Shown piece after piece: positions 35,416-45,383 of a DNA stretch of 64,000 bases; the stretch's first letter is position 1, and each line of letters begins with the position of its first letter. The position numbers and the translations under genes are program-made. The notes beneath the pieces were generated by a model. It saw only the letters and a list, made by a program, of their open reading frames with translations, was not told the origin of the DNA and made no database searches. Source of the DNA: Radiobacillus deserti (GTDB lineage Bacteria > Bacillota > Bacilli > Bacillales > Amphibacillaceae); contig NZ_CP041666.1 in the NCBI RefSeq assembly GCF_007301515.1, positions 2,914,001 to 2,978,000 on the forward strand. The letters are read 5' to 3'.

Positions 35416-36510
35416 TCATTCTAATAAGTCAATAAACTGTTTACAGACTTCTTTAATATTATATTTAGATATATCAATATTAGTTTTTCCGACATAATCC
35501 CCTTGTATAAAAGCTTTAATTTTTTCTTCTGGAATATCATCGTGTTTAAAAGATATGATTGGTCTACGGGCTAAAGTATAGTCAATAAGTTTTGATGGTA
35601 TTTGACTTGTGGTTATATTTTCAATATTAATAAGGAAATCCATACCGCTTAATCTAGTAATACACTCAGTTCTAGGGATGAGATCATGTATTTGCAATCT
35701 ATCACCCATTACTTTTTTATATTTTAATAAAATTTCATTATAAATAGGACCATGCGTGACAGTATATAAAACAAAAATAAAATCAACATTTAACTTTGAT
35801 AAAAATTCCAGTAGGGGCCCCGGATTCCTAATTTCTTTATAAAAAATACCCGCATATCCAAAAGTAACCACTTTATTTTTTTTATAATCTAATAGTGTAA
35901 CTTCATTAAAGTTAAAACCTTGGGGTATTACTCTAATTTTATCCTCATTTGTATATTTTTTAAAATAATTAACTGCCCTTGACGTAGGAATTATATTATA
36001 GTCAAATTGAGAACAAATAAACTTCTGTATTTTTTTAAAATACGGTGCTAGTTTAACATCTTTGACTCCATAGAATGGATCACTCCAATCAGCTATATAA
36101 ATCTTATCTCCTTTACGATGTCTTTTTATCTTAAGAGCAGTAACTAAGTGGATGTAAAATGGTAGACCTATAGATATTATTGCATCGTAACTAGTAGTAT
36201 CAATTCCCTTATAAATAAATCTACCACAAGTAAGTAAAAATCTTTCCCCAATGAAATAATTAATAATATTCTTTATTAGATAAAACAATTTATTGTTGGA
36301 AAAGGATCTTGCTCTTTTATTACTTACACCCCTTGACTTTAACATTTCCTCATCATACTCATTATTGCTTATTAATTGTTTGTAATCTCCAACCAATAAG
36401 TCCACGCTATAACCTTTCTGCTTTAGCTCATTTACCAATGCTCTGGCTCTAAAGGCCCTAGGAACATTTCTAGGATAATACCAATGAGTTATAATCAATA
36501 CCTTTTTCAT
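35416..36510 (-). CDS. Glycosyltransferase, GT4-like (GT-B fold)
   Basis: A 364-aa cytoplasmic glycosyltransferase. ATG at 36510 has AGGAG upstream and gives KKVLIITHWYYPRNVPRAFRA. The N-terminal half (LLVGDYKQ, YDAIISIGLPFYIHLVTALK) and the C-terminal half (VVTFGYAGIFYKEIRNPGP, MDFLINIENITTSQIPSKLIDY) form a GT-B pair like WbuB. Donor and acceptor are unknown. It lies 15 bp ahead of the polymerase gene. Confidence 0.78.
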   Translation of the reverse strand: MKKVLIITHWYYPRNVPRAFRARALVNELKQKGYSVDLLVGDYKQLISNNEYDEEMLKSRGVSNKRARSFSNNKLFYLIKNIINYFIGERFLLTCGRFIYKGIDTTSYDAIISIGLPFYIHLVTALKIKRHRKGDKIYIADWSDPFYGVKDVKLAPYFKKIQKFICSQFDYNIIPTSRAVNYFKKYTNEDKIRVIPQGFNFNEVTLLDYKKNKVVTFGYAGIFYKEIRNPGPLLEFLSKLNVDFIFVLYTVTHGPIYNEILLKYKKVMGDRLQIHDLIPRTECITRLSGMDFLINIENITTSQIPSKLIDYTLARRPIISFKHDDIPEEKIKAFIQGDYVGKTNIDISKYNIKEVCKQFIDLLE

Positions 36511-36555
36511 GTAAACTTTTCTCCTAACCATAGCAAATAGGTAAAATTCTTGATA

Positions 36556-37662
36556 TCAACTTAAACTTATATACGCCTTCTCTAACTTTTCTGCTTCTAT
36601 TCTTATATCAAATCCAGCATCTCTAATTTTCTCAATCTCATCTACTCTTTTAGCACTTTTTGTTTCTTCGATTATTTTTTCTGCCCATTCTTTTGCACTT
36701 AAATTTAAACTTAGAAATTTTAACCTATCAGTAACTTTTGCTTCAACTGGGACAATATCCGAAGTAAAACAATCCAATCCAGCAGCCTGAGCTTCGACTA
36801 AAACAATTCCTAAACCCTCAAAGAATGAGGGTAAAACAAATACATCAATAGCTTGTAAAATATCCGAAACATCATTCCTTTGACCTAAGAATAAAACTTT
36901 TTCAGGAATCCCTAGTCGTTCAACCTTTTCCCTAATCTTTCCCTCTAGTGGGCCAATTCCGACCAGTACTAATAAACTATTAGTTTTCTGTTTTTGTATT
37001 TCAAAGAATATATCTATTAAAAAATCGTGATTTTTTTGTGCATTAAATCGTCCAATGTGTCCAACAACAAACTTTTTATTTATATCCAGTTCGTTTCGCA
37101 TCTCCATTCTAGTATTTTTATCAAAAGTAAACTTATCACAATCAATTGCATTATTTATTATTTTCACTTCATTATCACGTTTAGAAGTCTTACCAAAATA
37201 AAATTCACCTGCAGCTTTTGAGCATGCAAAGTATTCACTGACAGTATTCTTAAGTGGAAGACATAAAATTCTATTACGTAGGGAACTAATTTTTTTATCT
37301 GAGTATTTAGTTGTATGTGCGTGAGCAATTAGATGATTAATATTGTACTTACGTAAAAAGGGATAGATAAGCATATTCAGGTAAACTTCGTGGAGATGTA
37401 TAATATTATATTTACCAGAATTTTCTTTGAAAATAGCCGTAAAATCATACCAAAACTTTTTACTAATATTAGGTTTTGGTATCAAATATACATTTCCTCC
37501 TAGCTCCTTTATTTCATCAATAAATGAATTATTATCATTTTGCCAATACAAGAAATCAAACTGGATTTTACCTCTATTAATATTTCTAAAATAACTCATA
37601 ATAAAGCTCATTACTCCACTACTCTTACTAAGTGTTGACACAATGTGCAAAACTCTAATCAT
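36556..37662 (-). CDS. GT4 glycosyltransferase, EpsF-like
   Basis: A 368-aa GT-B enzyme. It begins IRVLHIVSTLSKSSGVMSFIM and has VVGHIGRFNAQKNHDFLIDIF, FLGQRNDVSDILQ and the EX7E-like region PSFFEGLGIVLVEAQAAGL, closely recalling B. subtilis EpsF. It should transfer one sugar of the repeat unit from a nucleotide donor on the cytoplasmic face. The ATG follows GAGGAGA. Confidence 0.87.
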   Translation of the reverse strand: MIRVLHIVSTLSKSSGVMSFIMSYFRNINRGKIQFDFLYWQNDNNSFIDEIKELGGNVYLIPKPNISKKFWYDFTAIFKENSGKYNIIHLHEVYLNMLIYPFLRKYNINHLIAHAHTTKYSDKKISSLRNRILCLPLKNTVSEYFACSKAAGEFYFGKTSKRDNEVKIINNAIDCDKFTFDKNTRMEMRNELDINKKFVVGHIGRFNAQKNHDFLIDIFFEIQKQKTNSLLVLVGIGPLEGKIREKVERLGIPEKVLFLGQRNDVSDILQAIDVFVLPSFFEGLGIVLVEAQAAGLDCFTSDIVPVEAKVTDRLKFLSLNLSAKEWAEKIIEETKSAKRVDEIEKIRDAGFDIRIEAEKLEKAYISLS

Positions 37663-37711
37663 TAGTGAAATCTCCTCAGATTAATTTTTCCTAGTATAAT
37701 GTATTAAACTT

Positions 37712-38479
37712 CTAACCATTTTTTATATAATGATATTTCTTTAACCCTTTAAATATATACCAAGTTATATAATACATAGACATTATTGTATTAATTCCCA
37801 CATATCGATAAGTTTTATATGCCATTATTAGAGATTTTATTTTATTTCCTGACTTTGAATTCTTTAGGATCCTATATGTTAATAAAGGTTCATTTAACCC
37901 ATAAGCATATTGTTCCATTTTTAGAATTCGAATCCATGCACCATAATCCTCGTGTGTTTCATCATTTTCCATCTTACATTGTTTAATATAATCTCTTTTT
38001 ATCAATACCGATGAGCATGAGATAACATTCTGTTTTAATAAACTTTTATAGTTAACCCTCCTTGGTACTTCAAATACGCCTGAATATTTTCTGTTGTTTT
38101 CATCAATATACGCTGATCCTGTAAACAAGAAGCTAGCACCTGTTTTATCTGCATAGGCTAGTTGCTTCTCTAATTTTAAACTATCCCATAAATCATCACT
38201 ATCCAAAAACGCAATCCATTCACCTTTTGCCAATTCTATTCCTCTATTTCTTGTTGCTGATACACCCTGATTTCTTTCATTATTATAAAAATACACTCGG
38301 TCATCTACTTGTGAGTATTCTTCAATGATACTTATTGTCCCATCCATCGATCCATCATCAATTATAATAAGTTCCCAGTTTGTATATGTCTGCTTTAGAA
38401 CTGATTGAATAGAGTCTCTAATATATGTCTCACAATTATATGCTGGCATTATTATACTTACTAAAACCATATCAATCAC
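37712..38479 (-). CDS. GT2 family glycosyltransferase
   Basis: A 255-aa GT-A enzyme: VSIIMPAYNCETYIRDSI, ELIIIDDGSMDGT, and the DSDD metal-binding motif in AFLDSDDLWD, with a C-terminal hydrophobic stretch near 235. The reading begins at GTG 38479, four bases after AGGAG and overlapping the epimerase end; an ATG at 38470 is the other candidate. The sugar is unknown. Confidence 0.85.
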   Translation of the reverse strand: MIDMVLVSIIMPAYNCETYIRDSIQSVLKQTYTNWELIIIDDGSMDGTISIIEEYSQVDDRVYFYNNERNQGVSATRNRGIELAKGEWIAFLDSDDLWDSLKLEKQLAYADKTGASFLFTGSAYIDENNRKYSGVFEVPRRVNYKSLLKQNVISCSSVLIKRDYIKQCKMENDETHEDYGAWIRILKMEQYAYGLNEPLLTYRILKNSKSGNKIKSLIMAYKTYRYVGINTIMSMYYITWYIFKGLKKYHYIKNG

Positions 38480-39323
38480 TTATCTCCTCTGTTAACACAA
38501 TTGAGGTTTTAAAATCGGCAACACAATATTTAGTTTTAAATTCTGACATTCGCTTTTCATACACTAAGTCACCAAAAACCTTCTTAACAAGTCTAACCCT
38601 AACTATTTTCAAGAAAAAATTAAACAACCTTGTCATTCGTATATTCGATGCATGTAATTCAGCTATCAGTCTTACCATTTCTTTTGTACACACATACTCT
38701 GCATTTTGGGGGAAAAATACCCCAGCACTATTATGGTCAATTATCAACCTAGAAAACTCACATAGATTTTCGATATAAATCATACTACGCTTATTCTCTA
38801 AACTAGGAAATACCGGAACCCTTAGTGCAAGTTTTGCTATTCTGGGATAATTCCCTTTACATCCCTTTCCATAAATCATTGGAGGTCGAATAATTGCTAC
38901 ACCAAATTCAGTACTTTCTAAAGATTTTATAATTTCTTCAGCTTGGAGTTTAGACTTCCCATAATTATTTTTTGGATTAAGAGGAGAATCTTTATCAATA
39001 ACACCACTTTCAATCCCATAAACACTCATGGAACTAAGGAATATAAACTGCTTAACACTTTCATTTTTTGCCTTTTGAGCAACCTCATAAGCCAAATCAC
39101 GATTCACTCTATAATAAAGGTCAGCATTTTCTTTTGTTTCCTTTTTATGTGCTATCCCTGCCACATGGAAAACGACATCATACCCTGAAAATTCCGTATC
39201 TTTCCATGATTCATCTCGTAAACTAATTGAATCTATCGAATATCTATCTGGATAATGTCCTAGCCAATTCTGAAAATTTTTTCCGACATAGCTATTTTTT
39301 CCTGTGATTAGTATTTTTTTCAT
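38472..39323 (-). CDS. NAD-dependent sugar epimerase/dehydratase
   Basis: A 283-aa extended short-chain dehydrogenase: Rossmann motif LITGKNSYVGKNF, FHVAGIAHK, the Ser of LSSMSVYG and the catalytic YGKSK. It probably makes or epimerises a nucleotide sugar, or reduces a keto-sugar such as in FucNAc or QuiNAc precursor synthesis; the exact reaction is not clear. It overlaps the priming transferase gene by four bases; GGGGGAG is its ribosome site. Confidence 0.82.
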   Translation of the reverse strand: MKKILITGKNSYVGKNFQNWLGHYPDRYSIDSISLRDESWKDTEFSGYDVVFHVAGIAHKKETKENADLYYRVNRDLAYEVAQKAKNESVKQFIFLSSMSVYGIESGVIDKDSPLNPKNNYGKSKLQAEEIIKSLESTEFGVAIIRPPMIYGKGCKGNYPRIAKLALRVPVFPSLENKRSMIYIENLCEFSRLIIDHNSAGVFFPQNAEYVCTKEMVRLIAELHASNIRMTRLFNFFLKIVRVRLVKKVFGDLVYEKRMSEFKTKYCVADFKTSIVLTEEISD

Positions 39324-39952
39324 TTAGATATTCTCCCCCTGCTATTACTTACAACTTCCTTCTTTGTAACTATCCTACCTTCAACAACCCCATCACTTTT
39401 CACAACACTCAAAATGGTCCCAAAGAAGCACTTACCATCCATGCAAAGACTAATTTTCTCAACATACTCACCATCTAATCTCGCTTTAAGCTCAATGGGT
39501 AGTTCATCTCTACCATTAATCTGTGCCCATCCAGTCAATCCAGGTAGCAAATCGTTAGCACCATACTTATCACGTTCTTCTATCAAATCATATTGATTCC
39601 AAAGTGCTGGTCTTGGACCAATAACACTCATCTGACCAACAAAGATATTCCAAATTTGAGGTAGCTCATCAAGTGAAGTCTTTCTCAAAAACTTACCCAT
39701 ATTTGTAATGTATTGATCTGGATTCTCTAATAGATGAGTAGGAGTGTCTTTCGGCGTATCTATTCTCATAGTACGGAATTTTAATATATTAAAATGAGTC
39801 TTGTAGATTCCAACACGCTTTTGCTTAAACAGAACCGGACCTCTAGAATCTAGTTTAATAGCAATAATAATAAGCAATAAGATAGGTGATAAAACTAAAA
39901 GTCCTACTAATGAAAGAATGATATCTATAAATCTTTTTATCTTCAAATACAT
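39320..39952 (-). CDS. Priming sugar transferase (polyprenyl-phosphate, PglC/EpsL type)
   Basis: A 210-aa monotopic phosphoglycosyl transferase: one N-terminal membrane helix (RFIDIILSLVGLLVLSPILLL), the KFRTMR motif, SLDELPQIWN and VIGPRPAL. It starts repeat-unit assembly by placing a sugar-1-phosphate on undecaprenyl phosphate. It is the first gene of the second exopolysaccharide block, behind an 820-bp gap and a candidate promoter. ATG 39952 follows AAGGAG. Confidence 0.9.
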   Translation of the reverse strand: MYLKIKRFIDIILSLVGLLVLSPILLLIIIAIKLDSRGPVLFKQKRVGIYKTHFNILKFRTMRIDTPKDTPTHLLENPDQYITNMGKFLRKTSLDELPQIWNIFVGQMSVIGPRPALWNQYDLIEERDKYGANDLLPGLTGWAQINGRDELPIELKARLDGEYVEKISLCMDGKCFFGTILSVVKSDGVVEGRIVTKKEVVSNSRGRISK

Positions 39953-40192
39953 GCCTAAAACACTCCTTAAAATTTAATTAGTAAAACAGGACTTAGTTGG
40001 AGTAAATCCCACAATTAACTACTATAAAATCATTCTTCCTTACGGGTTCCAATCTTATCTACTATCAGTAATCACTTCCGATTCGGGAATAAATATCTTT
40101 CTATCCAAAAAGCCTATCAAATCCATTTTTGAAATCTTACATTATTTCGTGAAAGCATCATTTTATCTTAAATTACTAATAAAAGTACTTAT

Positions 40193-40222
40193 ACTATAAC
40201 GATCCAACACTAAATATTACAA
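40193..40222 (-). promoter_or_regulatory. Candidate promoter of the second exopolysaccharide block
   Basis: On the minus strand TTGTAA, an 18-bp spacer and TATAGT form a plausible SigA promoter, about 240 nt upstream of the priming transferase start. The long leader could hold regulation, but no structure is evident. Confidence 0.4.
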
Positions 40223-40583
40223 AAACATACAATATATCGTGATCATCTATATCGATTCTCACTACCGATTTAAGATCAATCCAATATCCTTCCAAGGATA
40301 GAAAAATATTCATCCAAAGCATAGCTAGAACCACAAGTAAGGAATGCTATCAGTTTCTTACCTGAAATATCGATAATTCTTAAGAAAGATTTTATCAGTA
40401 TATTATAGATATAAATTATCAAAGTAAAGTAGTCATAGAGAACTCATTAATAACGAGACTAAGGTGAAATGAAATATGCAGCTTTAAATATGATGCGCCC
40501 AAAGAAGGAGGAACATTCCTATTTATTATATCTGCTTAAAAAGTAGTTTCACAGAAAATATCAATACATCCCTTTACTCCACA

Positions 40584-40608
40584 TAAAAAGGGAGCAAATA
40601 GCCCCCAT
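40584..40608 (-). terminator. Weak terminator after the gtaB-like gene
   Basis: On the minus strand GGGGGC and GCTCCC pair imperfectly and are followed by TTTTT. It lies about 170 nt after the gtaB-like stop codon. Confidence 0.4.
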
Positions 40609-40773
40609 TCCAAAAACTTTCTCAAAACTTAAATACTAGCTCCCCCCCCACCTCATGCCGTCCCATCGACAACGAATGCGTCTAAGGCATAACTAACACC
40701 CACGAAACAGCCGAGTACCTCCATTGATAGTGGTAAGGAGACATCACCATTCCGAGTGTGAAAGCACCAGAAT

Positions 40774-41661
40774 TTAAACCTCAAGTGTCTTATGTTTGGC
40801 AATCAATTCTTCCATATAACGAAACACTTCATCTTTCAATTCCTTGTCTTGAATTGCAAAATCCATTGTTGTTTTCACAAACCCTAGCTTTTCTCCAACA
40901 TCATAACGTGCACCTTCAAAATCATAGGCATAAACTTTCTGAATCTGATTCAACATTTGAATCGCATCCGTAAGTTGAATCTCTCCACCAGCGCCAATTT
41001 GTTGCCTATCTAAAAACTTAAAGATTTCAGGAGTAAAAACATATCTACCCATTATAGCTAAATTAGAAGGTGCCGTACCCCTCTTAGGCTTTTCTACAAA
41101 TGAGCTTACTTGATAACGTCGTCCAATCTTAGACTCTGGATCAATAATCCCATAACGGTGCGTCTCTGACTCTTGCACTTGTTGAACTCCTATCACGGAA
41201 GATTGAGTCTCTTCATATTGATTAATCAGTTGCTTTAAAGCAGGAACATCCGCTTGAACAATATCATCACCTAACAATACCGCAAAAGGTTCATCCCCAA
41301 TAAAGTTCCGCGCACACCAAACAGCGTGCCCTAAACCCTTTGGCTCTTTCTGTCTAATGTAATGGATATCTGCTAAGTTAGAAGAATGCTCTACTTTTGA
41401 AAGTATATCCACCTTTCCTTTTTCCGCAAGATTTCTTTCTAGTTCAGGAGCTACATCAAAGTGATCTTCAATCGCTCTCTTTCCCTTACCTGTAACAATA
41501 ATAATATCCTCTATTCCTGATGCTACCGCCTCTTCCACAATGTATTGAATAGTCGGCTTGTCCACGATTGGCAACATTTCCTTCGGCATGGCTTTTGTAG
41601 CAGGTAAAAACCTAGTACCAAGGCCAGCAGCTGGAATAATGGCCTTCCTGACTTTTTTCAT
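40774..41661 (-). CDS. gtaB: UTP-glucose-1-phosphate uridylyltransferase
   Basis: A 295-aa nucleotidyltransferase making UDP-glucose from glucose-1-phosphate. It has the signature KAIIPAAGLGTRFLPATKAMPKEMLP, VTGKGKRAIEDHFD, LLGDDIV and VEKPKRG, all at normal positions, and normal length. UDP-glucose serves polysaccharide and teichoic-acid synthesis. It lies 19 bp after the epsC-like gene and closes the first block. GGGGGA precedes the ATG. Confidence 0.93.
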   Translation of the reverse strand: MKKVRKAIIPAAGLGTRFLPATKAMPKEMLPIVDKPTIQYIVEEAVASGIEDIIIVTGKGKRAIEDHFDVAPELERNLAEKGKVDILSKVEHSSNLADIHYIRQKEPKGLGHAVWCARNFIGDEPFAVLLGDDIVQADVPALKQLINQYEETQSSVIGVQQVQESETHRYGIIDPESKIGRRYQVSSFVEKPKRGTAPSNLAIMGRYVFTPEIFKFLDRQQIGAGGEIQLTDAIQMLNQIQKVYAYDFEGARYDVGEKLGFVKTTMDFAIQDKELKDEVFRYMEELIAKHKTLEV

Positions 41662-41680
41662 AAATAATCCCCCAAGACTT

Positions 41681-43517
41681 TTATGCTTTAAGCGCTACAT
41701 CTTCAACGACAACTTGGTTATTAGCAAGAGAAAGAACATAGCTTTTTAATTCTTCGACACTGTATCCCGCATGATTATCAATAAGTGCTTCTACCATTTC
41801 AAACTGGTCAAATACCGCTTTCCCAATAAAAATTTTTGGATATACTGGTTCAGGGTCTACTTCTTTAGTACTCAAAAGCTCCTCATACATCTTTTCTCCA
41901 GGTCTAATTCCAGTAAATTCAATTTTGATATCTTCTAACGAATAACCAGAAAGTTTTATCAGATTTTCTGCAAGGTCTACGATCTTAATAGGTTCGCCCA
42001 TATCTAGAACAAATATCTCCCCACCTCTGGCAAGAGATCCTGCTTGGATCACAAGACGGGATGCTTCTGGAATGGTCATAAAATATCTGGTCATTTCAGG
42101 ATCTGTAACGGTCACAGGTCCACCTTTTTCAATTTGTTTCTTAAACAGTGGGATAACACTACCTCTACTACCTAAGACATTTCCAAATCGAACGGCGACA
42201 AATTTTGTTTTGCTCTTTCTAGAAAGGTCTTGAACAATCAGCTCTGCAATCCGTTTTGTAGATCCCATTACATTTGTTGGATTTACTGCTTTATCTGATG
42301 ATATCAACACGAATGTGTCTACACCGAAACTATCAGCTGCATCTGCTATATTCTTTGTCCCAATTACATTGTTCTTCACCGCTTCATGTGGGTTATATTC
42401 CATTAACGGTACGTGCTTATGAGCTGCTGCATGGTAAATGATTTTCGGGCTATATGCCTGTACAATTCCAAACATTCTTTTACGATCTTGCACGTCCCCA
42501 ATAACTGGAATAATCTCAATATGCTTACCTTTGTAGGTCTCACGAAGCTCCATATCAATGTTATAAATACTAAACTCACCATGACCCACTAGAATGATTT
42601 TGCTAGGCTTGAACTTCATGATTTGTCTACAAATTTCTGATCCAATCGAGCCTCCAGCACCAGTTACCATTATCGCTTGTCCACTTACTTTATCTGCAAT
42701 CGATTGGATATCCAGTTCAACAGGCGCTCTACCCAATACATCTTCCACTTCCACATTTTTAAGGTGGTTTACAGAGACTCTTCCAGAAAGAAGGTCCTCC
42801 AATTTCGGAATCATTTGAACTTTTGCTTTAGAACTATTACAAATAGAAACTACTTCCTTTAGTTCTCCATTTTGCAAAGATGGAATAGCAATTACAATGA
42901 GCTCTATTTCAAGTTCTTGTACTATACTAGGAATTTCGGGTACTTTCCCAATAACTGGAATATCATATAATTGCATTTTTTGTTTGGCTTGGTCATCATC
43001 TACGAAAGCAACAGGATGTAGATCCGTAAACCGATACTCATTTTTTAACTGACGTGCAATCATAGCACCCGCTGCGCCAGCTCCTACAATAAGCGTTCTT
43101 TTTTTGTTAGAATCTCTTACCAAATATCGGTCTCTATAGACTCTCCACACAAATCGTGAACCACCAATAAATATGACATGAAGCATCCACGTAACCAATA
43201 AGGCACGGCGGTACAGATCAAAATCATTAATCACAAGTTGGGTACACATCGCGACCAACATGGTTAAAGAAACAGCCTTTACAATTGCAATAAGCTCTCC
43301 TACGCTCGCATACGCCCACACTTTGTTATAAAGTTTAAAAATAATAGCAAATACGTGATGCGAGATTAAAAGAACAATGGAACTGATAAGGATTACGTCC
43401 ATATTTTGGCTGAGAAATTGTAACTGGATAAGAGATCCACCAAGCAATAAATAGTGCCGTACTAATGATGATAGAGTCTAGTAAAATTAATAAAGTTAGC
43501 CTCGTTCGGTAACTCAT
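41681..43517 (-). pseudogene. epsC: EpsC/CapD-like nucleotide-sugar dehydratase, frameshifted near N-terminus
   Basis: From ATG 43517 one frame gives MSYRTRLTLLILLDSIIIST and the first membrane helix. It breaks at about 43400-43408, and the next frame gives the rest (three more helices, AYASVGELIAIVKA, the first Rossmann motif VGAGAAGAMI, the second VTGAGGSIGSEICRQI, and the SSDKAVNP-MGSTKR active site). The total would be about 612 aa. The enzyme is a membrane-bound UDP-GlcNAc 4,6-dehydratase family member. The long second frame has no good start, so the protein is probably damaged unless this is a sequence error. Confidence 0.78.
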
Positions 43518-43551
43518 TGCTTAACACCCCCACAACCTTCTTACACTTCTA

Positions 43552-44326
43552 CTAAATCAAACCTAAGAATTTCTTCTTTTTAATTCGGGATGGTACGTCA
43601 CCTACAACCGTTCCACCCTCACAAAGAGTTTGAGCATTCTCTAAAAATGAGTACACGATTATCCCCATAGCTCTTACTCATCTCGTGAATGGCATCTGAT
43701 ATACAAAAACCACGAGTTGTAACATTATGGGCATCTGATGCAATAAAATGAGTTAGATTCGATTCAATTAACTCCGTAGTGAATTTCTTTATCTTTTTAC
43801 CGAATTTTCCGACAAAACTGGAGGCAGTTATCTGTGTAAGCGTGCCTTTTTTCACTAAGTCATACAATATATCAGGATTTTCTATTAATTCTTTATTTCT
43901 CTCGGGATGTACAATGATAGGCTTATATCCTTCTAGCTGCAAATCGAACAATAGTTGTTGGGTGTAGCGCGGAACATGGTTAGATGGTAATTCTACGAAA
44001 ACATATCCGCTTGTAATATTCAGCGGTAAAATTTGTTCTTTATGCAAACCATCCAACATGTCACCACTTATTCTTGACTCTTGTCCTGGAAGTATCGTCA
44101 GGGGGATGTCTTCCTCTTCTAATCTACTATTTAATGAAGAGACTTGTTTTACGATATCATTTCGTGTGTTTGTGTATTTCCCATTCTGGTGATGAGGGGT
44201 TGCAATAATAGTATGAATTCCTTGTGATACGGCCTCCTTCGCCATTTCAAGGCTATCCATAGTATGTTTTGCTCCGTCATCGACACCTGGAAGGATATGA
44301 CAATGAATATCAATCATTTTGTTCAC
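43552..44326 (-). pseudogene. ywqE: PHP-type tyrosine phosphatase (YwqE/CpsB), frameshifted at C-terminus
   Basis: The N-terminal 220 residues are intact, with all metal ligands: DIHCHILPGVDDGAK, ATPHHQNG, VHPERN and SDAHN. The enzyme dephosphorylates the tyrosine kinase encoded upstream and the EPS regulators. At about 43655 the frame shifts: the first frame ends at 43619, while another frame continues VYSFLENAQTLCEGGTVVGD and ends at 43552, as family members normally do. The truncated 235-aa product keeps its catalytic site and may still work. A second, degenerate copy lies just upstream. Confidence 0.8.
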
Positions 44327-44505
44327 TCCCTACTACGCTTTGTGTCGTTTTTTGTAAAACTATGTCGATAGGGCTAGTATAGCAGTAATTCTCTTTGAGG
44401 AAAACGGGAAAATTTGTGGAATAATGGAAAATATTAAGATTTATATAGTGCTTTCTTATGGTAGCGTTATCAAATTTCTAAACCAATCCAAATAACCTTT
44501 TCTTT

Positions 44506-45240
44506 TTATACCGAATTGGTTCTTCGCCTACCACTGCTCTTCCATCTAATAGAAGATTGGTTTTCAGTTAAAGTAAAGGCAATCGAGGAACCATGTTTCT
44601 TTTCGATTTGGTCAACAGCAGATCGTAATTGTAATTGTTTGGAGCTTCTTGCAGAGGAGGCTATAAAGTGGGTAAGATTTAGTTTAAGTAACTGATTAGC
44701 AAATTTTTGAACCTTCTTCCCAAAAACTCCATTTAGGCTCAAAGCAGAGATTTGCGTTAACGCACCCTTCTTTACTAACTCATAATGTTCGCTCGGATTA
44801 TCTTGAAAGGACTTGTTTTTCTCAGGCTGTGCAATGATTGGTTTGTACCCTTGGATTTGCAATTCAAATAACATGGAAATAAAGTGCCTTGGCAGGTGAT
44901 TTATCGGAAAATCTATTTAAAGGTAACCACTGGTATGGAGAGGGATAATATCTCCATCTTGTAATCCTGATACAATGTTCTCATTAGAGCTTATTTCTTG
45001 TCTTGGAAGAATCATTACTGGAATACTTTCTGCTATTAATCTTTTGTTTAATAAGTGTACCTGCTTCACCACTTCCATTTTTTGAGTTCCTACGTCTTCG
45101 ATTCGGGAAGGTGTAGCGATAATTTTACGAATCCCTTGTTTGGCCACTTCTTTCGCTATAGCCACACCTTCCTCTGCATGCCGCGCACTATGACCTAGAC
45201 CAGGTAGAATTTTACAGCTAATATCTATCATTTGACTCAC
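44506..45240 (-). pseudogene. Second YwqE/CpsB copy, internal stop and no metal ligands
   Basis: A tandem paralogue of the gene downstream, in a single frame from 45240 to 44506 but interrupted by TAA at 44917-44919, where the intact copy has Phe (SGYVFVELP becomes SGYL-stop-IDFP). The metal ligands are gone: DIHCH reads DISCK, ATPHH reads ATPSR, VHPERN reads AQPEKN, and SDAH reads SSAR. The rest of the fold aligns well. The protein was therefore probably non-catalytic before the stop arose. ATG 45240 has a normal ribosome site (AAGGAG). Confidence 0.85.
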
Positions 45241-45383
45241 TCCTTATACTTTCAACAGGACTTTATTCCTACACAAAAGTATATCAACCATCTATAATCA
45301 TAAGAATATGAAGTTTTGTCAATAAATGTTATTTTATCTCGATATGGAATCAAACTTTTTAAAAAAGACCCCTATGAAGGAGT

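Larger units (their letters stand above)
39953..40773. other. 820-bp non-coding region between two exopolysaccharide blocks
   Basis: It contains a weak terminator for the galactose/glucose nucleotidyltransferase gene, a candidate promoter at 40193-40222 and a long AT-rich stretch. No gene or known riboswitch is recognised. Confidence 0.4.
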
